A DNA stretch of 64,000 nt from Multifurca ochricompacta (GCA_022496185.1 WTXG01000164.1:1-64000); one strand, 5' to 3'; positions 9,911 through 21,257 are shown, counted from the stretch's first letter. Translations and numbers: made by a program. The notes: generated from the letters alone by a model not told the origin.

Positions 9911-11240
9911 TTAACTACTCTTGGGCGCTTGAGGATGTCGTAAGTGGAACTCCGTGATCAAGTCCGGGGCAAAGATATTCCCGGCTGGTTCCCACGAATT
10001 GTCAGAGTCTGGGAATCCCTTCCACTTGATCAGGTAATGTAACTTGCACCCTCGGCCTCGATAAGCGGAGTTCATAATCCGCTCCACTTCCCACTCTGCT
10101 TCTCCATCGACTAGTTCCGGTGGAGGTCTTGGGAAATTTTCCCCGTGAATGGATGTTTCCTTGTAGGGTGTTAGAAGCTTTGCATGGAAGACTGGATGGA
10201 TCTTCCATGTGGGGGGTAGTTCGAGTTCATATGACACATCTGATAATTTCCTTGTGATCCGGAAGGGTCCATGACGTCGGGGTGCCAACTTAGCCGTGGG
10301 GTGTGATGTATGGATGTGCTTCCCTTCCAGCCAAACCTGTTCGTTGACTTGATAAGGTGTGAATTTTGAGGGCTTATCCGATAAGGTCCGCTGTGCCTTC
10401 AACAGGTTTTCATTGGCCGATTTCCGGATCTCATCCCATTGGCTGAGTCGCTGTGTGGTCGTGGGGACATTTGTTGGCTTATCAGTCCATGTGGTGCATG
10501 GTACCCAGCCCATGATAAGGGAAAATGGGGGGGTTCTCGTCGTGCCGTTAGGCCAGGAGTTATGTGCAAACTCCGCTGTTGCCAGCCAGTCCGCCCAGTC
10601 ATCCTGTCGTCCATTGCACCAGAATCGGAGGTACTGCTCTAGCCATTGATTAGTGCGTTCCGACTGTCCATCTGTTTGGGGGTGGTAGGCTGTCGAGATG
10701 TTTTGCTGTATGTCCAGAACCTTGCATAGTGCTCTGGCGAACGTTGAAGTGAAGCGTGGGTCTTGGTCAGAGATGATCTTTTCTGGGAGACCGTAGTGTC
10801 GATAGACGTGGTCAAGATAGAGCTTGGCCACTCCCTCCGCTGTGATGGACTCCTTGCAGGGTATGAAAAGCACTGCTTTGGAGTAGTCGTGGTCGGTGAT
10901 GGTCAAAATGGAGTCGAAGCCCCTAGAGTTGGGCATTTGACTATGAAATCCATGGCGATCGTTTGGAATGGCAAAGACGCGGTAGGAGTGATGGGAAGCA
11001 TTGCCAGAGGGTGCAGGTGTGTATTCACTTTATTAGCTTGGCAATCCGCGCATCCCTTCACGTAGTCTTCAACATCCTTTTTCATGTTGGGCCACCAGTA
11101 GTCACGTTTGGTGAGGGCATAAGTGTTGGCAATGCCTGGGTGACCAGCAGAAGGGAGGTCATGGTGAAAATGGATCACCCCCCTCTTAATGTTGTCGCCA
11201 CCGGTGACAACAAGTCGATCTCCATCCTTCCACCAAAGGC
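9911..11240 (-). pseudogene. Gypsy-2 integrase with chromodomain
   Basis: The HHCC zinc finger (HHDLPSAGHPG ... CADCQANK) reads on the minus strand from about 11180 to 11040. A frameshift near 10930 separates it from an intact 341-codon frame (10936-9911). That frame carries the core D ('ITDHD'), D ('SDQDPRF') and E ('TDGQSERTN'), the GPF/Y-type C-terminal region ('RRHGPFRI') and a chromodomain ('EWEVERI ... IKWKGFPDSDNSWEP') at residues 265-325. Chromodomains target integration to modified histones in chromoviruses. This is the longest undamaged enzyme segment among the Gypsy elements of the window. Confidence 0.9.
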
Positions 11241-11506
11241 CATTAGTCTCTTTCAGGTTTGGGCGTCAGCCCATGAGCGGCATAGTTCTGGGTTCATATT
11301 CTGTGAGACTTGTGCCCACAGGTCCATGTCATGGAGGCTGACTACGGCTGTCTTCACGAACACCTCTTCTGGGAGGACGGTTACGTGGTCATTATCGTCT
11401 TCCCCTGTATGCATGTCTGGCCTTCGTGATAGTGCATCCGCTTGTGCGTTCTGGCTTCCTGCAATGTGTTTCAGGGTAAAGTCATATTCTCAAGCTCTAA
11501 GACCTC

Positions 11507-12013
11507 TCATGCTACGCGTCGGCTGATCTTGTGGGGTTCTTTCCAGTACAACAAGTTAGAATGATCAGTGTAGATGACTGTTTTGTGAGGATTCCCTGCA
11601 AGGTATGGTCGCCAATGTCGTAGTGCCTTGACTATGGCTAGGAGTTCCCTATCCCAAATGTCGTAATTCATTCCAGCGGATGAAAAGGTTTCTGAGTAGT
11701 ATGCCACTGGGTGCGGTACTTGCGAATTGTCCCTTTGATACAATACTGCTCCATTCGCGAAATGGGAGGCATCTACTTCTAGCTCGAAGGGGCGACTCAG
11801 GTCAGGTTGAATGAGTACTGGTTCTGAGCCAACCAGGTCTCTAATCCGTTCGAATGCTTGTTGTTGTTTGGTACTCCAATGCCATGGCACATCCTTCTTC
11901 AGGAGGTCATTTAGGGGTCGTGCTATGCCTGAGAATCCTTTAACGAAATGCCGGTAGAAGTTACAGAACCCAATAAGGATCGGACATCCTTGACACAAGT
12001 TGGCATTGGCCAT
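11507..12013 (-). pseudogene. Gypsy-2 RNase H domain
   Basis: It covers the RT connection ('FCNFYRHFVKGF') and an RNase H with Asp-Ala-Ser ('EVDASHFANGA'), 'DRELLAIVKALRHWR' and 'IYTDHSNLLYW'. The frame continues into the linker toward integrase (about 11500-11240), which carries stops in all frames I checked. Confidence 0.85.
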
Positions 12014-12096
12014 TCCCGAATTCCTTGTACCTTGACAGGTCCATACGCACTTGTCCTCCCTCCAGGATCACTCCCAAGTACTCAACGCTTTGTTGT

Positions 12097-12777
12097 TCAA
12101 AGGAGCATTTTGCGGTTTGAGGTAAAATCGTGTTCATGCAATATGTCTAGCACCTGATGTACTCGTTCTCGGTGGTGATTCAAATCGTTGGCAGTGGCAA
12201 CCAAGATGTCGTCCATATAGACTACCACTTCGCCAGTGAGGATGAGGTCTCGGAAGATGTGATTCATCATGGATTGGAACGTTGCTGGTGAATTTGTGAG
12301 TCCGAAGAACATGACATTCGGTTCGAACAATCCTTGGTTCATTTTGAATGCCGCTTTGCACTGGTCGCCTTCCTTGATTCTAACATTGTTGTAACCCCAT
12401 GTACATCCATCTTTGAAAAGAGGGATTTATCCCGCATGGTGTCGATGAGTTCAGAAATGAGAGGCAGGGGATAGGCATTTTTACAGTATACATGTTAATT
12501 TCCGGTAGTCCTGGACTGGTCGCAGCTTGCCGTCCTTCTTTTTGATAAGAAGAAGGGTGAGGCGTACTGCGACTTGGACGGTGAATGTATCCTTGGCTAA
12601 GTGTTCCTCAAGGAATTCAGTAAGTGCCACCTGTTCGGTTTGGGACAATGGATAGACTTTACAGTCTATAGCAGCTGGCGTGTCTGGGAGGAGGTCAATG
12701 GCATGGTCCCATGGTCGCTCTGGGGGGAAGCGATGTGATCTTCCTCGGAGAATACTTCCAATGCCGCTGATAGACAC
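12097..12777 (-). pseudogene. Gypsy-2 reverse transcriptase
   Basis: Two blocks in different frames: 12777-12481 ('PWDHAIDLLPDTPAAIDCKVYPL', then a changed 'KKKDGKLRPVQDYRKL') and 12342-12097 ('LTNSPATFQSMMN', 'VVVYMDDILVA'). The YMDD catalytic loop is intact. The intervening 140 bp contain an indel. It is non-functional as it stands. Confidence 0.85.
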
Positions 12778-12921
12778 TTGGCACTACATCATGGTAAGTC
12801 TTCTCAGCTTGTCCCTGCACAGCCTTCTGGGCCAGTTCTGATGCTTTGGTGGCATAACATTGACCAGGGTCTTCCCTTCTTCTGTTGTGTAGTTCTGATT
12901 ACTGGATGCCTGATCGCATAA

Positions 12922-13263
12922 TCATAACCAGCGATGTGATAATGGTTGGGTATGAGTCCTTATCCATGGTCGCATCAGCCCAATTAATCTTTGGTTCAAA
13001 AGCTGCAAGCCATGGATATCCCAGATGAGGTCCTCATCTCCTAGATCCGTAATTAAGAAGCGAATGACCTTCGTCATTTCTCCAACCTGGACCTTTAGGT
13101 CTGTGTATGGGTGATCTTTCCGCGCGATTAGCCATTCCATCAATATTCCAAATATTCTTTCCTGGGGAAGTGCCAGCCTTCCCAGACCCATTGTTCGTAT
13201 TAGTCGTGGATGAATGAAATTGTCTGTGGCTCCGGAGTCCACTAAGATATCTCGGTCGGCCAT
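12922..13263 (-). pseudogene. Gypsy-2 aspartic protease
   Basis: 'ILVDSGATDNFIHPRL' carries the DSGA active site, followed by a retropepsin-like segment ('FLITDLGDEDLIWD'). It cleaves the polyprotein in functional relatives. Frame changes on both sides separate it from gag and RT. Confidence 0.8.
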
Positions 13264-13296
13264 CCTCTGTGTAGTTTCAAAATGACTGGTATTTTA

Positions 13297-14880
13297 ATGA
13301 CTTGAATCGACTAGCATACACAGAGGTAACATGGAGTGCTCATGCCCAGGCCAATGGGTTTGAGCCTAACAAAAATCCTTTTTGCGAAAGCTTTTTCTAC
13401 CAAAATAGCGTGTACTTCCTCACTTTCCTTCATCATATTAGCCCATATATCCTGGGCTTTTTCTTCCTTTGATCTTTTATCTACGGTGGGCAGGTTATTC
13501 TGAGTGGGCTTTCTGGTGTGACAGTTGCCGTGGCGGCACGTGCTCCTTCTTGGGCAATCTCGAGACATATGCCCAATGCTCTGCAGCGGAAGCATTGTCC
13601 TTCCTTCATTAATACCTGCCGCTCGTCTTCTGTGAGAGCTGCCCGAGCTTGGGCTCGATCCGCAGAGGTATCCATAGCATTTGGATCCCGCTGGTGTGAT
13701 GGGCAGGTTTTACTCCGAAGCGGCCTTCCACTGGTCTTGGGTTTTCCCTTCTTGGTATCGACTCCGAATCGTGTTTGGAAGTCTAATAGTCTTGTTGCTG
13801 CCATCGGCAGCATCAACCCAGGTATCCCAATCGTGGGGGTGATGGAACTGTATGATGTTTTTCACAAGGGGTTGGGCAGTCCTTGCGAGAAGAGGTCCAA
13901 TGTGGCCTCCTCATCCATGTCATAGCTGGCCCTGTTGGCCAGACTTCTGAACTTGGCGATGTATGCATCTAATTCGCCTCTCTCCATCCTGAGGGATTTC
14001 AACTCCCGGGCTGCCTTCTGCTTGGCTTGCCCGTCTGTGAAGGCGTCTTTGAACCTTTCAGCGATGGTCTCCCAAAGGCCTTCGCTTGTGGTATGACGCC
14101 CGCTTCAACTTGCTCATTCAACCACTCCAATGCTCCATGGTCCAGTCGTCCACCACGTCCCCTCGGATCAAAGAGAGGAACAGATTGGCATGCTGGAACG
14201 GGTTGACAATCTGTGGGACATCATGGTTGAAGTTCTTGAAAGTCATGAATTCCAACATGAACTTCTTGCTCTGCGAGCGATCTCCTGTGAACATCTGGGG
14301 CAATACTCCTGACAGCCATCCTGATGGGGGAGGAATGTTTGGTGGGGGTGCCACGGGGACTGGTGGGGCAGGGTCTGGAAGTTGGGTGGCGATGGTAGAC
14401 ATGGGTGGGTGAGGTAGGGTGACGGTTTCTGTAGACTGTACTGATATCTGGGGAGTTGTCAATGCAGGGGCTCTGAACGTGACAACTGTGGGTGCAACCG
14501 GAAACATAGTCACTGCTAATGCCGGTGCTTCTTCTTCACTAGGGTCTTCTACGTACTCCTCAGGTTCGGAGTCCGTGACAATGGCCAGAGGGTTTTCTCT
14601 CCATGGGCCTAGTCCAAATTCGGGTGGGGCAGGTCTGGTTGTGACCCAAGAGTTTCGACTGTCCGAGTATCGGATACAATACCAAACTCTTTTCTTGTCG
14701 TCGTATTCTACCGGTTGGTATCGTCTGTCGTGATAGACGTATATCCAAACTCGGTTTCAAAGTCTTTCCAGGCGGCAGAGCCAAGTACTTGCTGTGAAAG
14801 ATTATTCTCGTCTCTGCGCTCGATGAGTTCTTCTCGGAAGAGGGTCTGACTGTGGCTGGAAGCCACTGTGAGAGACTCGA
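13297..14880 (-). pseudogene. gag: Gypsy-2 gag
   Basis: The 5' part reads 'LSQQVLGSAAWKDFE' until a 1-bp deletion near 14757. The frame then resumes through a Pro-rich stretch and the capsid block ('FTGDRSQSKKFMLEF ... FNHDVPQIVNPFQ') at 14513-14118, and through 13816-13311 with a C-terminal CCHC knuckle in which the His position is disturbed. It is clearly homologous to the Gypsy-4 gag (46819-48420) and the fragment at 59152-60128, both of which are more CpG-poor. Confidence 0.82.
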
Positions 14881-14883
14881 CTT
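14873..14883 (-). promoter_or_regulatory. Gypsy-2 self-priming primer-binding site
   Basis: On the minus strand, 2 nt inside the 5' LTR, AAGTCGAGTCT is the exact reverse complement of AGACTCGACTT (minus strand, 15115-15105). That motif lies 34 nt downstream of TATATAAG (15149-15142). Confidence 0.85.
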
Positions 14884-14885
14884 GA

Positions 14886-15471
14886 TGTTATGTCCGGTGT
14901 GGGACGTTCCACACGACTTGTGCAACAGCGTTGGTCAGGGCTTAGATAAGAGGTCAATAGGACCTCTTGGAGTTCAGGAGGATGAGTCAAAGTCGAGGGG
15001 CTGTTCCCTAAGATGATGTTGAGTGGAAGGTGCCGAAAGCACTGAGACAGGCGAGTCAGAGATCACAAGGGGAAGTCCGAAAGACGAACACCGATGTATT
15101 CAATAAGTCGAGTCTGAAGTCTACAGCATAGCTAAGACGGACTTATATACGTAAGTGGATGGGTGTCTATAGATAAGGATACCGGAGTCATGTGGGCCCA
15201 AAGATATGAAAGCAGATGGCGTAAAGCCTTGCTTCTGATAGGGGATTAAGTAAATGTCTGGTTGTAAAGATAAGGCGATAAGAAGATAAGAGAAGGCAAG
15301 CATAGACAAATAACAGATACACAAGTCCAAACAACAGTCACGGGGATGGAAGTAACGCATGTGAGGGGTCCCAGGAGGGAGACATAATGAGGAAGTGAAG
15401 GGTCGGTGGACGAGTGGGGTCCTGGTTGGGGAGAGTGAAGAAAATAGGGCTGCTGGGCCCTGTTCATAACA
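14886..15471 (-). repeat. Gypsy-2 5' LTR
   Basis: 586 bp, paired with 8027-8614. The minus strand carries TATATAAG (15149-15142) and the predicted transcript start at 15115. Most differences from the 3' LTR are CG to TG or CA changes (for example gtccgcacg versus gtccacacg). Confidence 0.93.
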
Positions 15472-15476
15472 TCTGG

Positions 15477-16684
15477 AATGCAAAGATCAACTTATGCTGG
15501 TGGCACTTCCATCAAACAGTGCAGACTCAGCTGGGTCAGGCAAAACTTGCCACAATGCTGTACAATGTTCAGCAGGCCCACATAGAGTTTGTATTCATTG
15601 ACATGGCCTTTATCCCTCTGGGATGCATTGATGCTGAAGAATACAAGGGCAGTGTACCTGAGGATATAGAAAACATACACCCTACACAAACACACATGAG
15701 TGCCTGGAACATGATTACAAGAGGATCCAATACCTTATCCATCATGATTCCTGCACAAAAGGTGCCATCAACATCAGCACCAGAACCCACTCCTGCTCAT
15801 AAATCACATCATCATGACACTGATAAAGAAACTCAGGGAACTAAGGACCTATGTATCACCATCAAGGTACCCTCCCTCCACATTGCACCAGCTTCATCAC
15901 AGGGACCTATCATTCCACATGAGCCTGAAAGCAGTGACAACAAAGATGAGGAGGGGTTACAGAATGAAACCCAACAGAAATTTTGCCCAGCCATTTACTG
16001 CCAGCCAATTTTTGCAATGCTAGAAAGGCATTACTGTGCCCATCTGTTGATTGCAGGGTACACACACCCAAGTCCTGAGGGAATCAAGAAGTGGGCTGTT
16101 CAGCAAATGTATGGGTTCTGTGTTAAGTATGACCCACAAGAGGCATGGGCATACCTTTGGGAAAACTGGTATTGAAAGGGCCAGTGGGAGCTGTGGGCAT
16201 GGTCAGCACATCCAGAAATACCCATCTTGAAAACAACAATGATTCTAGAAAGCCCATAAGTATGGATCAGCTGTTGAGAATTCCAAGACTTACCTTTGAT
16301 CCAGTTGGTGATGAATAAAGCACAACTTCTTATATTGCTTTCACATGCTGTGGTGTGATCTTCTAGTCTGGATTCTAATCACCAAACTTGCACCATCATA
16401 TCATCAAAAGTTGGAATGCTTACTTACAGATACTGGCCATTATCAAGAGCTCTTGTTGTGGCATAAGCAATTCAAGCAGAATTGGAAGAAACTCTTGAGA
16501 ACACCTATAACAATGCCTATCAATGAAGCTTATGGGCCAGATGTAAATCAGTGGATCTGTACCTGTCTTGCAATGGTAATCAACCAGTTCCTTCTCTGCA
16601 AGCATCTTGTTCAAGCTGTCCAGCCAGTTTCACCACTGTTCTTCCTTGAAGTAAGGCATCAGCAGACAGCCCCAATATGGAGTC
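15477..16684 (+). pseudogene. MULE transposase, C-terminal catalytic region and SWIM zinc finger
   Basis: It resumes after the tctgg TSD with 'NAKINLCWWHFHQTVQTQ', the typical MULE motif following the second Asp. A 230-codon open stretch ends at TGA near 16174 ('WENWY' then a stop where the family has Arg). A second block (16345-16684) contains 'DLLVWILITKLAPSYH', 'TPITMPINEAYGPD' and the SWIM finger CTC...CKH (about 16554-16605). The solo Copia LTR at 16690 interrupts it. Confidence 0.8.
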
Positions 16685-16689
16685 ACCCC

Positions 16690-17194
16690 TGTCGAACAGG
16701 CATGAGGTGCAGCATACTGACTGTGAAAAGTTAGCAGTTTAGGCTAAAAGACAAGTTAGACTTCAGAGGTGAAGAAAACTCTATTAACTATACTACTGAC
16801 CTAAAAGACAAGTTAGCTACAGAGAGCGGTTAGTCAAAGGTATAAGTAGGAAGTAATATAGAAGGGACTTACACTTCAGAGGTGAAGAAAACTCTGAAGT
16901 GTAGAGGACGAAACAGACACCCTTATATACTTCAAGGGATGGTCTGTGCACACTGGAAATAAGTCCACAGGTGCTGGACAAAGTCCAAACAGTAAACATG
17001 AGGGAGAAAGGCCATTGGCCACTACAGAAATCACATGTTACATGGTGTATCAGTCAGCTACTGCGGAATGTGAGAAAGAAAGTAATAATGATAATGTAAA
17101 AAGTCCAAAACTCCGGTATCTAATCTAATCTACAAAGTAGCTAATCTAATCACCTGATGCCTGAAGCATCACTGAACATCTTCTGTGTTCAACA
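16690..17194 (-). repeat. Solo Copia LTR, TSD acccc
   Basis: The minus strand starts TGTTGAACACAG at 17194 and ends at 16690. acccc is present at 16685-16689 and 17195-17199. It is homologous to the Copia-2 LTR at 60129-60641. It is inserted in the MULE transposase. Confidence 0.93.
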
Positions 17195-17199
17195 ACCCC

Positions 17200-17511
17200 C
17201 TCTTGAAATCACAAAGTGAAGATCCCCAGCACCTCAAAATGTTGCAAGAATTGACAGGAAAGCCCCTGGAGCAAATGGTGGCAAGAGGGAGGATAGCAGT
17301 GATGATGACAATGGTGACAACAATGATGATGATGATGACAACAATGTACAGGATTTTCAACCAGGATTGCAAGAGAGTTTGATGTTTGAAGAGGCCATGA
17401 GTGAGAATATCAATATTATTGGAGAATTTCTTGAAGGACTGGAATATCAGGTCCAATTCTGGGACCACCATATGCTCCAAGTGCTGGAATGAGAGGGTGG
17501 CTCATTCTTGA
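17200..17511 (+). pseudogene. MULE transposase, acidic C-terminal tail
   Basis: It continues the MULE frame beyond the solo LTR: 'DPQHLKMLQELTGKPLEQM', then an Asp/Asn-rich run encoded near 17300-17345 (gatgatgatgat), then 'ESLMFEEAMSENINIIGEFLEGLEYQ'. Acidic low-complexity tails are common in these proteins. The non-autonomous hAT at 17520 follows. Confidence 0.5.
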
Positions 17512-17519
17512 GGCTAGCA

Positions 17520-18946
17520 TAGTGAATAGCAGGGGTAACCCCTGGGTATCTTCATTGGTACCTGTACCTGTACCTGTACCTGTCACTACAGGTACGGGTA
17601 ACCTGTGGGTTACCTGTGTGTAAATGCATGCAAGTTCTTTGCTTGCATTGCACATTTCAGATAACTGGCCCAGGACATCCTGGTCAAGGAGATACACAAT
17701 GCATTCATTTGTGGCTACTCAGGATCCTTCAAAGATTCCTGTTTTATATTCATAAGATTAAGATAATTCATTATTCTATTGTTATTTTATTATTCTGGTT
17801 TCAATTTTATACAAGTGCAACTAAAATCCACCCCAATATACAAAGATGATTAGATTGATGTTATAGAACATTGATGAAAAGCCTGTCAGATAACTGCATA
17901 GAATGCAAAAATAATTGACAAATGCATAGTGATTGGCAGGGGTAACCCCTGGATATTTGTTTTGATACCCAGGTTACCCATAAAATGAAATGCATGCAAG
18001 TTCTTTACTTGCTTCACACATTTGGACACTCGGCCTGGTCCATCCTGGTCAAGGAGATATGCACTTGGATACAATGCATTCATTTGTGGCTACTCAGGAT
18101 CCCTCAATAATTGCTGATTTATGTTCAGAAGATTAAGTTTATTCTTTATTTACATTATTATTTTATTTCATTTTGTGGAACAGGCATGGCACAGGCTTGT
18201 ACTTTAGATGTACTATATCAGCTACTAGATTAAATGAATGCATTATCTCATTATCTTGTTTAATGATGTAATTTGATCATATGTCAGATCTTAGATGTAT
18301 ATTCTATGTATCTAATTAATTTGTGAACATGTTTCTGTTGTGTTATCTATGTGTGATCACAATCTTGTTGGATCAATGGAAAATCAAAGCCATGATTGTT
18401 AAGTCAACCTTCCTTAATAGGAAGGAGATCAGACCAATATGCTGGTCCATGCAATGCAATGTAGTCACTGCTCTATGCAGCCTGTAGATACACATGGGCC
18501 TTGTTTCAGTAAAGTAATTTGATAATTAGATTATAGAATAGTCTAAAGTAGTCTAGAGTGTATTTTAGATAGTGCCAGACCAGCAGAATTGATCACACAT
18601 TAATAAAACAGTTGCATCATGATTTTCAAGAGAGTGGATCACTGATAACACTTTTATTTTACATTGCACCATTGATCTGCTTTGATATTTCATAGGATAA
18701 CACTAGAATATATTTACAGAAACCCTGTAGCATACATCAAATTAAATCTTGTCATTTGTCTGCTACAGATGTATTTTATCATTAAATTTCTGCTGATCTT
18801 GTCAATGACCGATGACCACTTATACCCGCCAAACCTGCTGTGTGGGTACAGGTTTCTGGCAGGTTGGGAGTTGTATACCCGTACCTGTACCCATCAAAAC
18901 CTGCAGCACTTACCCACACGGGTATGAAAACCCTTGCTGATCCCTA
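17520..18946. mobile_element. Non-autonomous hAT element n1, 8-bp TSD ggctagca
   Basis: The ends TAGTGAATAGCAGGGG and (inverted) TAGGGATCAGCAAGGG form imperfect terminal inverted repeats. ggctagca at 17512-17519 and 18947-18954 is a perfect 8-bp TSD, diagnostic for hAT. There is no transposase. The left third is tandemly duplicated (about 17518-17790 and 17928-18180). An ACCTGT run lies near 17560. The middle (about 18180-18740) matches the middle of element n2 (about 32040-32700) although the ends differ. Confidence 0.9.
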
Positions 18947-18954
18947 GGCTAGCA

Positions 18955-19690
18955 AAGACTTGCATAGGAAAGGAGAGGCAGATGAGGACAACAAGAGGAT
19001 TATTACCAGTGACATGGCAACCAGAAACAAGCACCTTGATGTTCTACCACTCTAGACCCACACATTCTGATGAGAACACATGATACACAAGGAAAGTCAT
19101 AAAATAGCTAGACAGTGCAAGAATGCATGAGAATGCCAAAGTTCTTATCTAATCATTATTTGCTCTTATTCCAACTGATTTGTACTGATATGTCATTGAT
19201 AACTTTCCTTTTTAAAATAAATATTATTACAAATCACAGTCATGTGGCAATATTACCACTTTAGGGATGTCAGTGTGGGGAGAGTTATCTGATCTTATAC
19301 CAACTTATATTTTGTTGATAACTTTCCTTATTAAAATAGATATTCAGTGATAACTTCCTTTCTAAAATAAATATTATTACAAATCTGAGTTGTGTGACAA
19401 GTTTACCACTTTACAAAATATAAAAATATAATATTATAATAAATTATTCATTAAAAATTAAATAGAAACTAGTATTAAAATTTCTATCTGATCAGAATTA
19501 ACTTTTGCTTGATTAAAAATCTCTGATTTCATAATATCATTATTTTCCCTTATGTTATCAATTATTATAATTGATAAATTTCTATTTTGGGTTTTATAAT
19601 TATAAAACTTCTTTAGGGATGTCAGCAGTGAGTCATGTGACAGGATTACCACTTTAGGGATGTCATTGGTGGGGGAGAGTAAGGTAACTT
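18955..19690. repeat. AT-rich stretch with three copies of an approximately 90-bp unit
   Basis: After the last MULE-like sequence, copies starting near 19198, 19316 and 19608 share 'gataactttcctt', 'aaataaatattattacaaat', 'gtgacaa...ttaccacttta' and 'gggatgtcag'. I see no coding sequence. They may be subterminal repeats of an unrecognised DNA transposon. Confidence 0.5.
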
Positions 19691-20378
19691 CTAGGCAGCA
19701 TGTCACATGCTGCGTGTGGTCCTCCAAATAGACACATACTGGTCAGCATCCATCCTTCCCTCAATCTCGGCAAGATGCTCCACACCATTCCATCCCATAC
19801 ACCCCCATACCATGATGTTTCCACCTCCAAACTTGACTGTTCCCTCCACCTCTCTTTGAATGAACCCCTTTCCCTTCTTTTTCCAGGCCCACTGTTTCCC
19901 ATCTGACCCAAACCTGTTGATTTTGTTTGGTCTCATCTGACCAAATGACCCTCTTCCAGTCCTCCACAGTCCACTCTCTGTGCTTCAAAGCAGAAGCTGA
20001 CCTCTTCTGCCTATGCCTTGCACTAAGCAAGTGCTTTTTCCTCTTCACCACAGCCTTGAATCAGTTTTTTCTGAGCACTCTCCTGACTGTTTCTGAGGAG
20101 ACTGGAGTGGGGATCATGGTATTGATGTAATTGGTGGCCTGGACAGCATTAGAAGCCTTGCCAGTAGTCATTCAAGTGAGGATAGCTCTCTGGGAGGTAG
20201 TGGAGAGCTTGGAAGGACAGCCACCAGAAGAGATTTGCTGGTCAAAATGGAGGGTTCTGAGTGTCCTAGAGACTGTGGACTGGCTGAGGCTGAGTCTGGA
20301 GGCAATAGTGTGAGTGGAATGACCTTTGGAGGCCAGAGAGAGCATGTTTTCTTTCTGAGCAGAGGAGGTGGGGTGCAT
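19683..20378 (-). pseudogene. Truncated Tc1/mariner-like transposase
   Basis: From the ATG at 20378 an N-terminal helix-turn-helix reads 'MLSLASKGHSTHTIASRLSLS'. The start of the DDE domain ('KRVIWSDETKINRFGSDGK') carries the first catalytic Asp. 'GGGNIMVWGCMGWNGVE' and 'MDADQYVSI' follow in shifted frames. The second catalytic Asp and the last Asp/Glu are missing, because homology stops near 19690. The break coincides with the AT-rich repeats. Confidence 0.8.
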
Positions 20379-20525
20379 TGGGAAATTATAATATTCTGAG
20401 AATGTTAACCATGGTTAAATAGCTCTATTCCAGGTCCCATCAATAGTAAGATAACTATGGTAACCATATATCAAGGGTTGGTTGCTGTACATTTGATGGA
20501 GCATCAGATTCTGATATTTCTGATA

Positions 20526-20745
20526 CCCCCTCACAAAACTGAGTCAATGAGTCCCCAATTTGAAATGGGCATAGCTCCACAGGTTTTGATCAGACTTACA
20601 TAATTATTGTTGCATTACATAGCCCTTATTGTGTACCTTTTATGGTCTACCACAACTTTGTTTATATTTGTTTTGGCCAATGTGATATTCAACAAACAGT
20701 GCAAAAGTGCAAAACATTGACTCAGTTTTGTGAGGCACTGTACAT
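20526..20745. repeat. Inverted-repeat element with Tc1-like ends
   Basis: CCTCACAAAACTGAGTCAATG at about 20529-20549 is matched by its exact reverse complement at about 20716-20737, next to a terminal TACAGTG/CACTGTA. TA dinucleotides flank it. It lies upstream of the Tc1-like gene, so it is either that element's terminal region or a small MITE that uses the same ends. Confidence 0.65.
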
Positions 20746-20829
20746 TGCTGGCACTCTCAATGCTTGTATAGAGGGTCTAAGATGTGATAGAGGTATTAGA
20801 TTTAAGGGGGGGCACTCCAAAACCTGTCC

Positions 20830-20972
20830 AAAGTAACTCGAGTTTGTGTAGTAAACTCTAATTGGTGCAAATGAGCATGTAACTTGTGCAGTTGTTGCTG
20901 TAGAATCAGTGTTGAGACACCCTTGGCATTAGAGTAATGCAAGCAGAGTTTCTCAAGCTGCTTGCAAAGTCC
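20830..20972 (-). pseudogene. Pogo transposase, C-terminal end
   Basis: It continues the frame of the 35065-35722 block once Gypsy-3 and one TSD copy are removed. It reads a Leu/Gln/His-rich helical tail ('LILQQQLHKLHAHLHQLE') typical of the ends of pogo/Fot1 transposases. Confidence 0.55.
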
Positions 20973-20977
20973 CTGTC

Positions 20978-21244
20978 TGTTATGATATGCAATATGATGT
21001 CATGATTCTGTCTCTTTTTTTTTCTTTTCTTTTACAATACATACTCCAACACACATGTACTTACTCCATTGATGTCTTCAACATGATGTCATCTCTTAGT
21101 ACATATTTAAACCATAGTTACAAAGCTCAGACTCCTTAGTCTTGAGCTCCTTGTATCTTACTTGGCTCTTGAATCTCAGGGATCTCCTTTCATCTAAACA
21201 CCCAAACTAGCTTTGAAATTGGCAACTGAGCTTTGAACATAACA
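20978..21244 (+). repeat. Gypsy-3 5' LTR
   Basis: It starts TGTTATGA and ends ACATAACA. TATTTAAA is at 21104-21111. AGTCTTGAGCT begins 34 nt downstream at 21138. Confidence 0.93.
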
Positions 21245-21246
21245 TT

Positions 21247-21257
21247 AGCTCAAGACT
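21247..21257 (+). promoter_or_regulatory. Gypsy-3 self-priming primer-binding site
   Basis: AGCTCAAGACT, 2 nt inside the LTR, is the reverse complement of LTR bases 21138-21148. The match extends two bases further (13 nt in total). Confidence 0.82.

Larger units (their letters stand above)
8027..15471 (-). mobile_element. Gypsy-2: full-length Ty3/gypsy chromovirus, TSD tctgg
   Basis: The element is 7,445 bp with LTRs at 14886-15471 (5') and 8027-8614 (3') and a perfect TSD (8022-8026 and 15472-15476). The minus-strand order is gag, protease, RT, RNase H, integrase, chromodomain, ORF3, polypurine tract. The LTRs differ mainly by CpG transitions and a few indels. CpG is retained through most of the body. 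It is the best preserved Gypsy copy here, but frameshifts and a few TGA stops disable it. It inserted into the MULE transposase. Confidence 0.95.
6140..19150 (+). mobile_element. Decayed MULE (Mutator-like) transposon with four nested insertions
   Basis: Coding blocks at 6148-6721, 7305-8026, 15477-16684 and 17200-17511 join through the TSDs of four insertions (ccatg, tctgg, acccc, ggctagca) into one Mutator-like transposase order: N-terminal zinc motif, DDE region, SWIM finger, acidic tail. I could not identify the terminal inverted repeats, so both outer borders are approximate. The right end lies somewhere in or before the AT-rich sequence after 18955. CpG is strongly depleted, marking this as one of the oldest layers. 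Confidence 0.7.

Noticed and set aside
17550..17605. ACCTGT microsatellite as a regulatory array
   Set aside because: Simple repeat in the n1 terminus. Nothing indicates a function beyond subterminal repetition.
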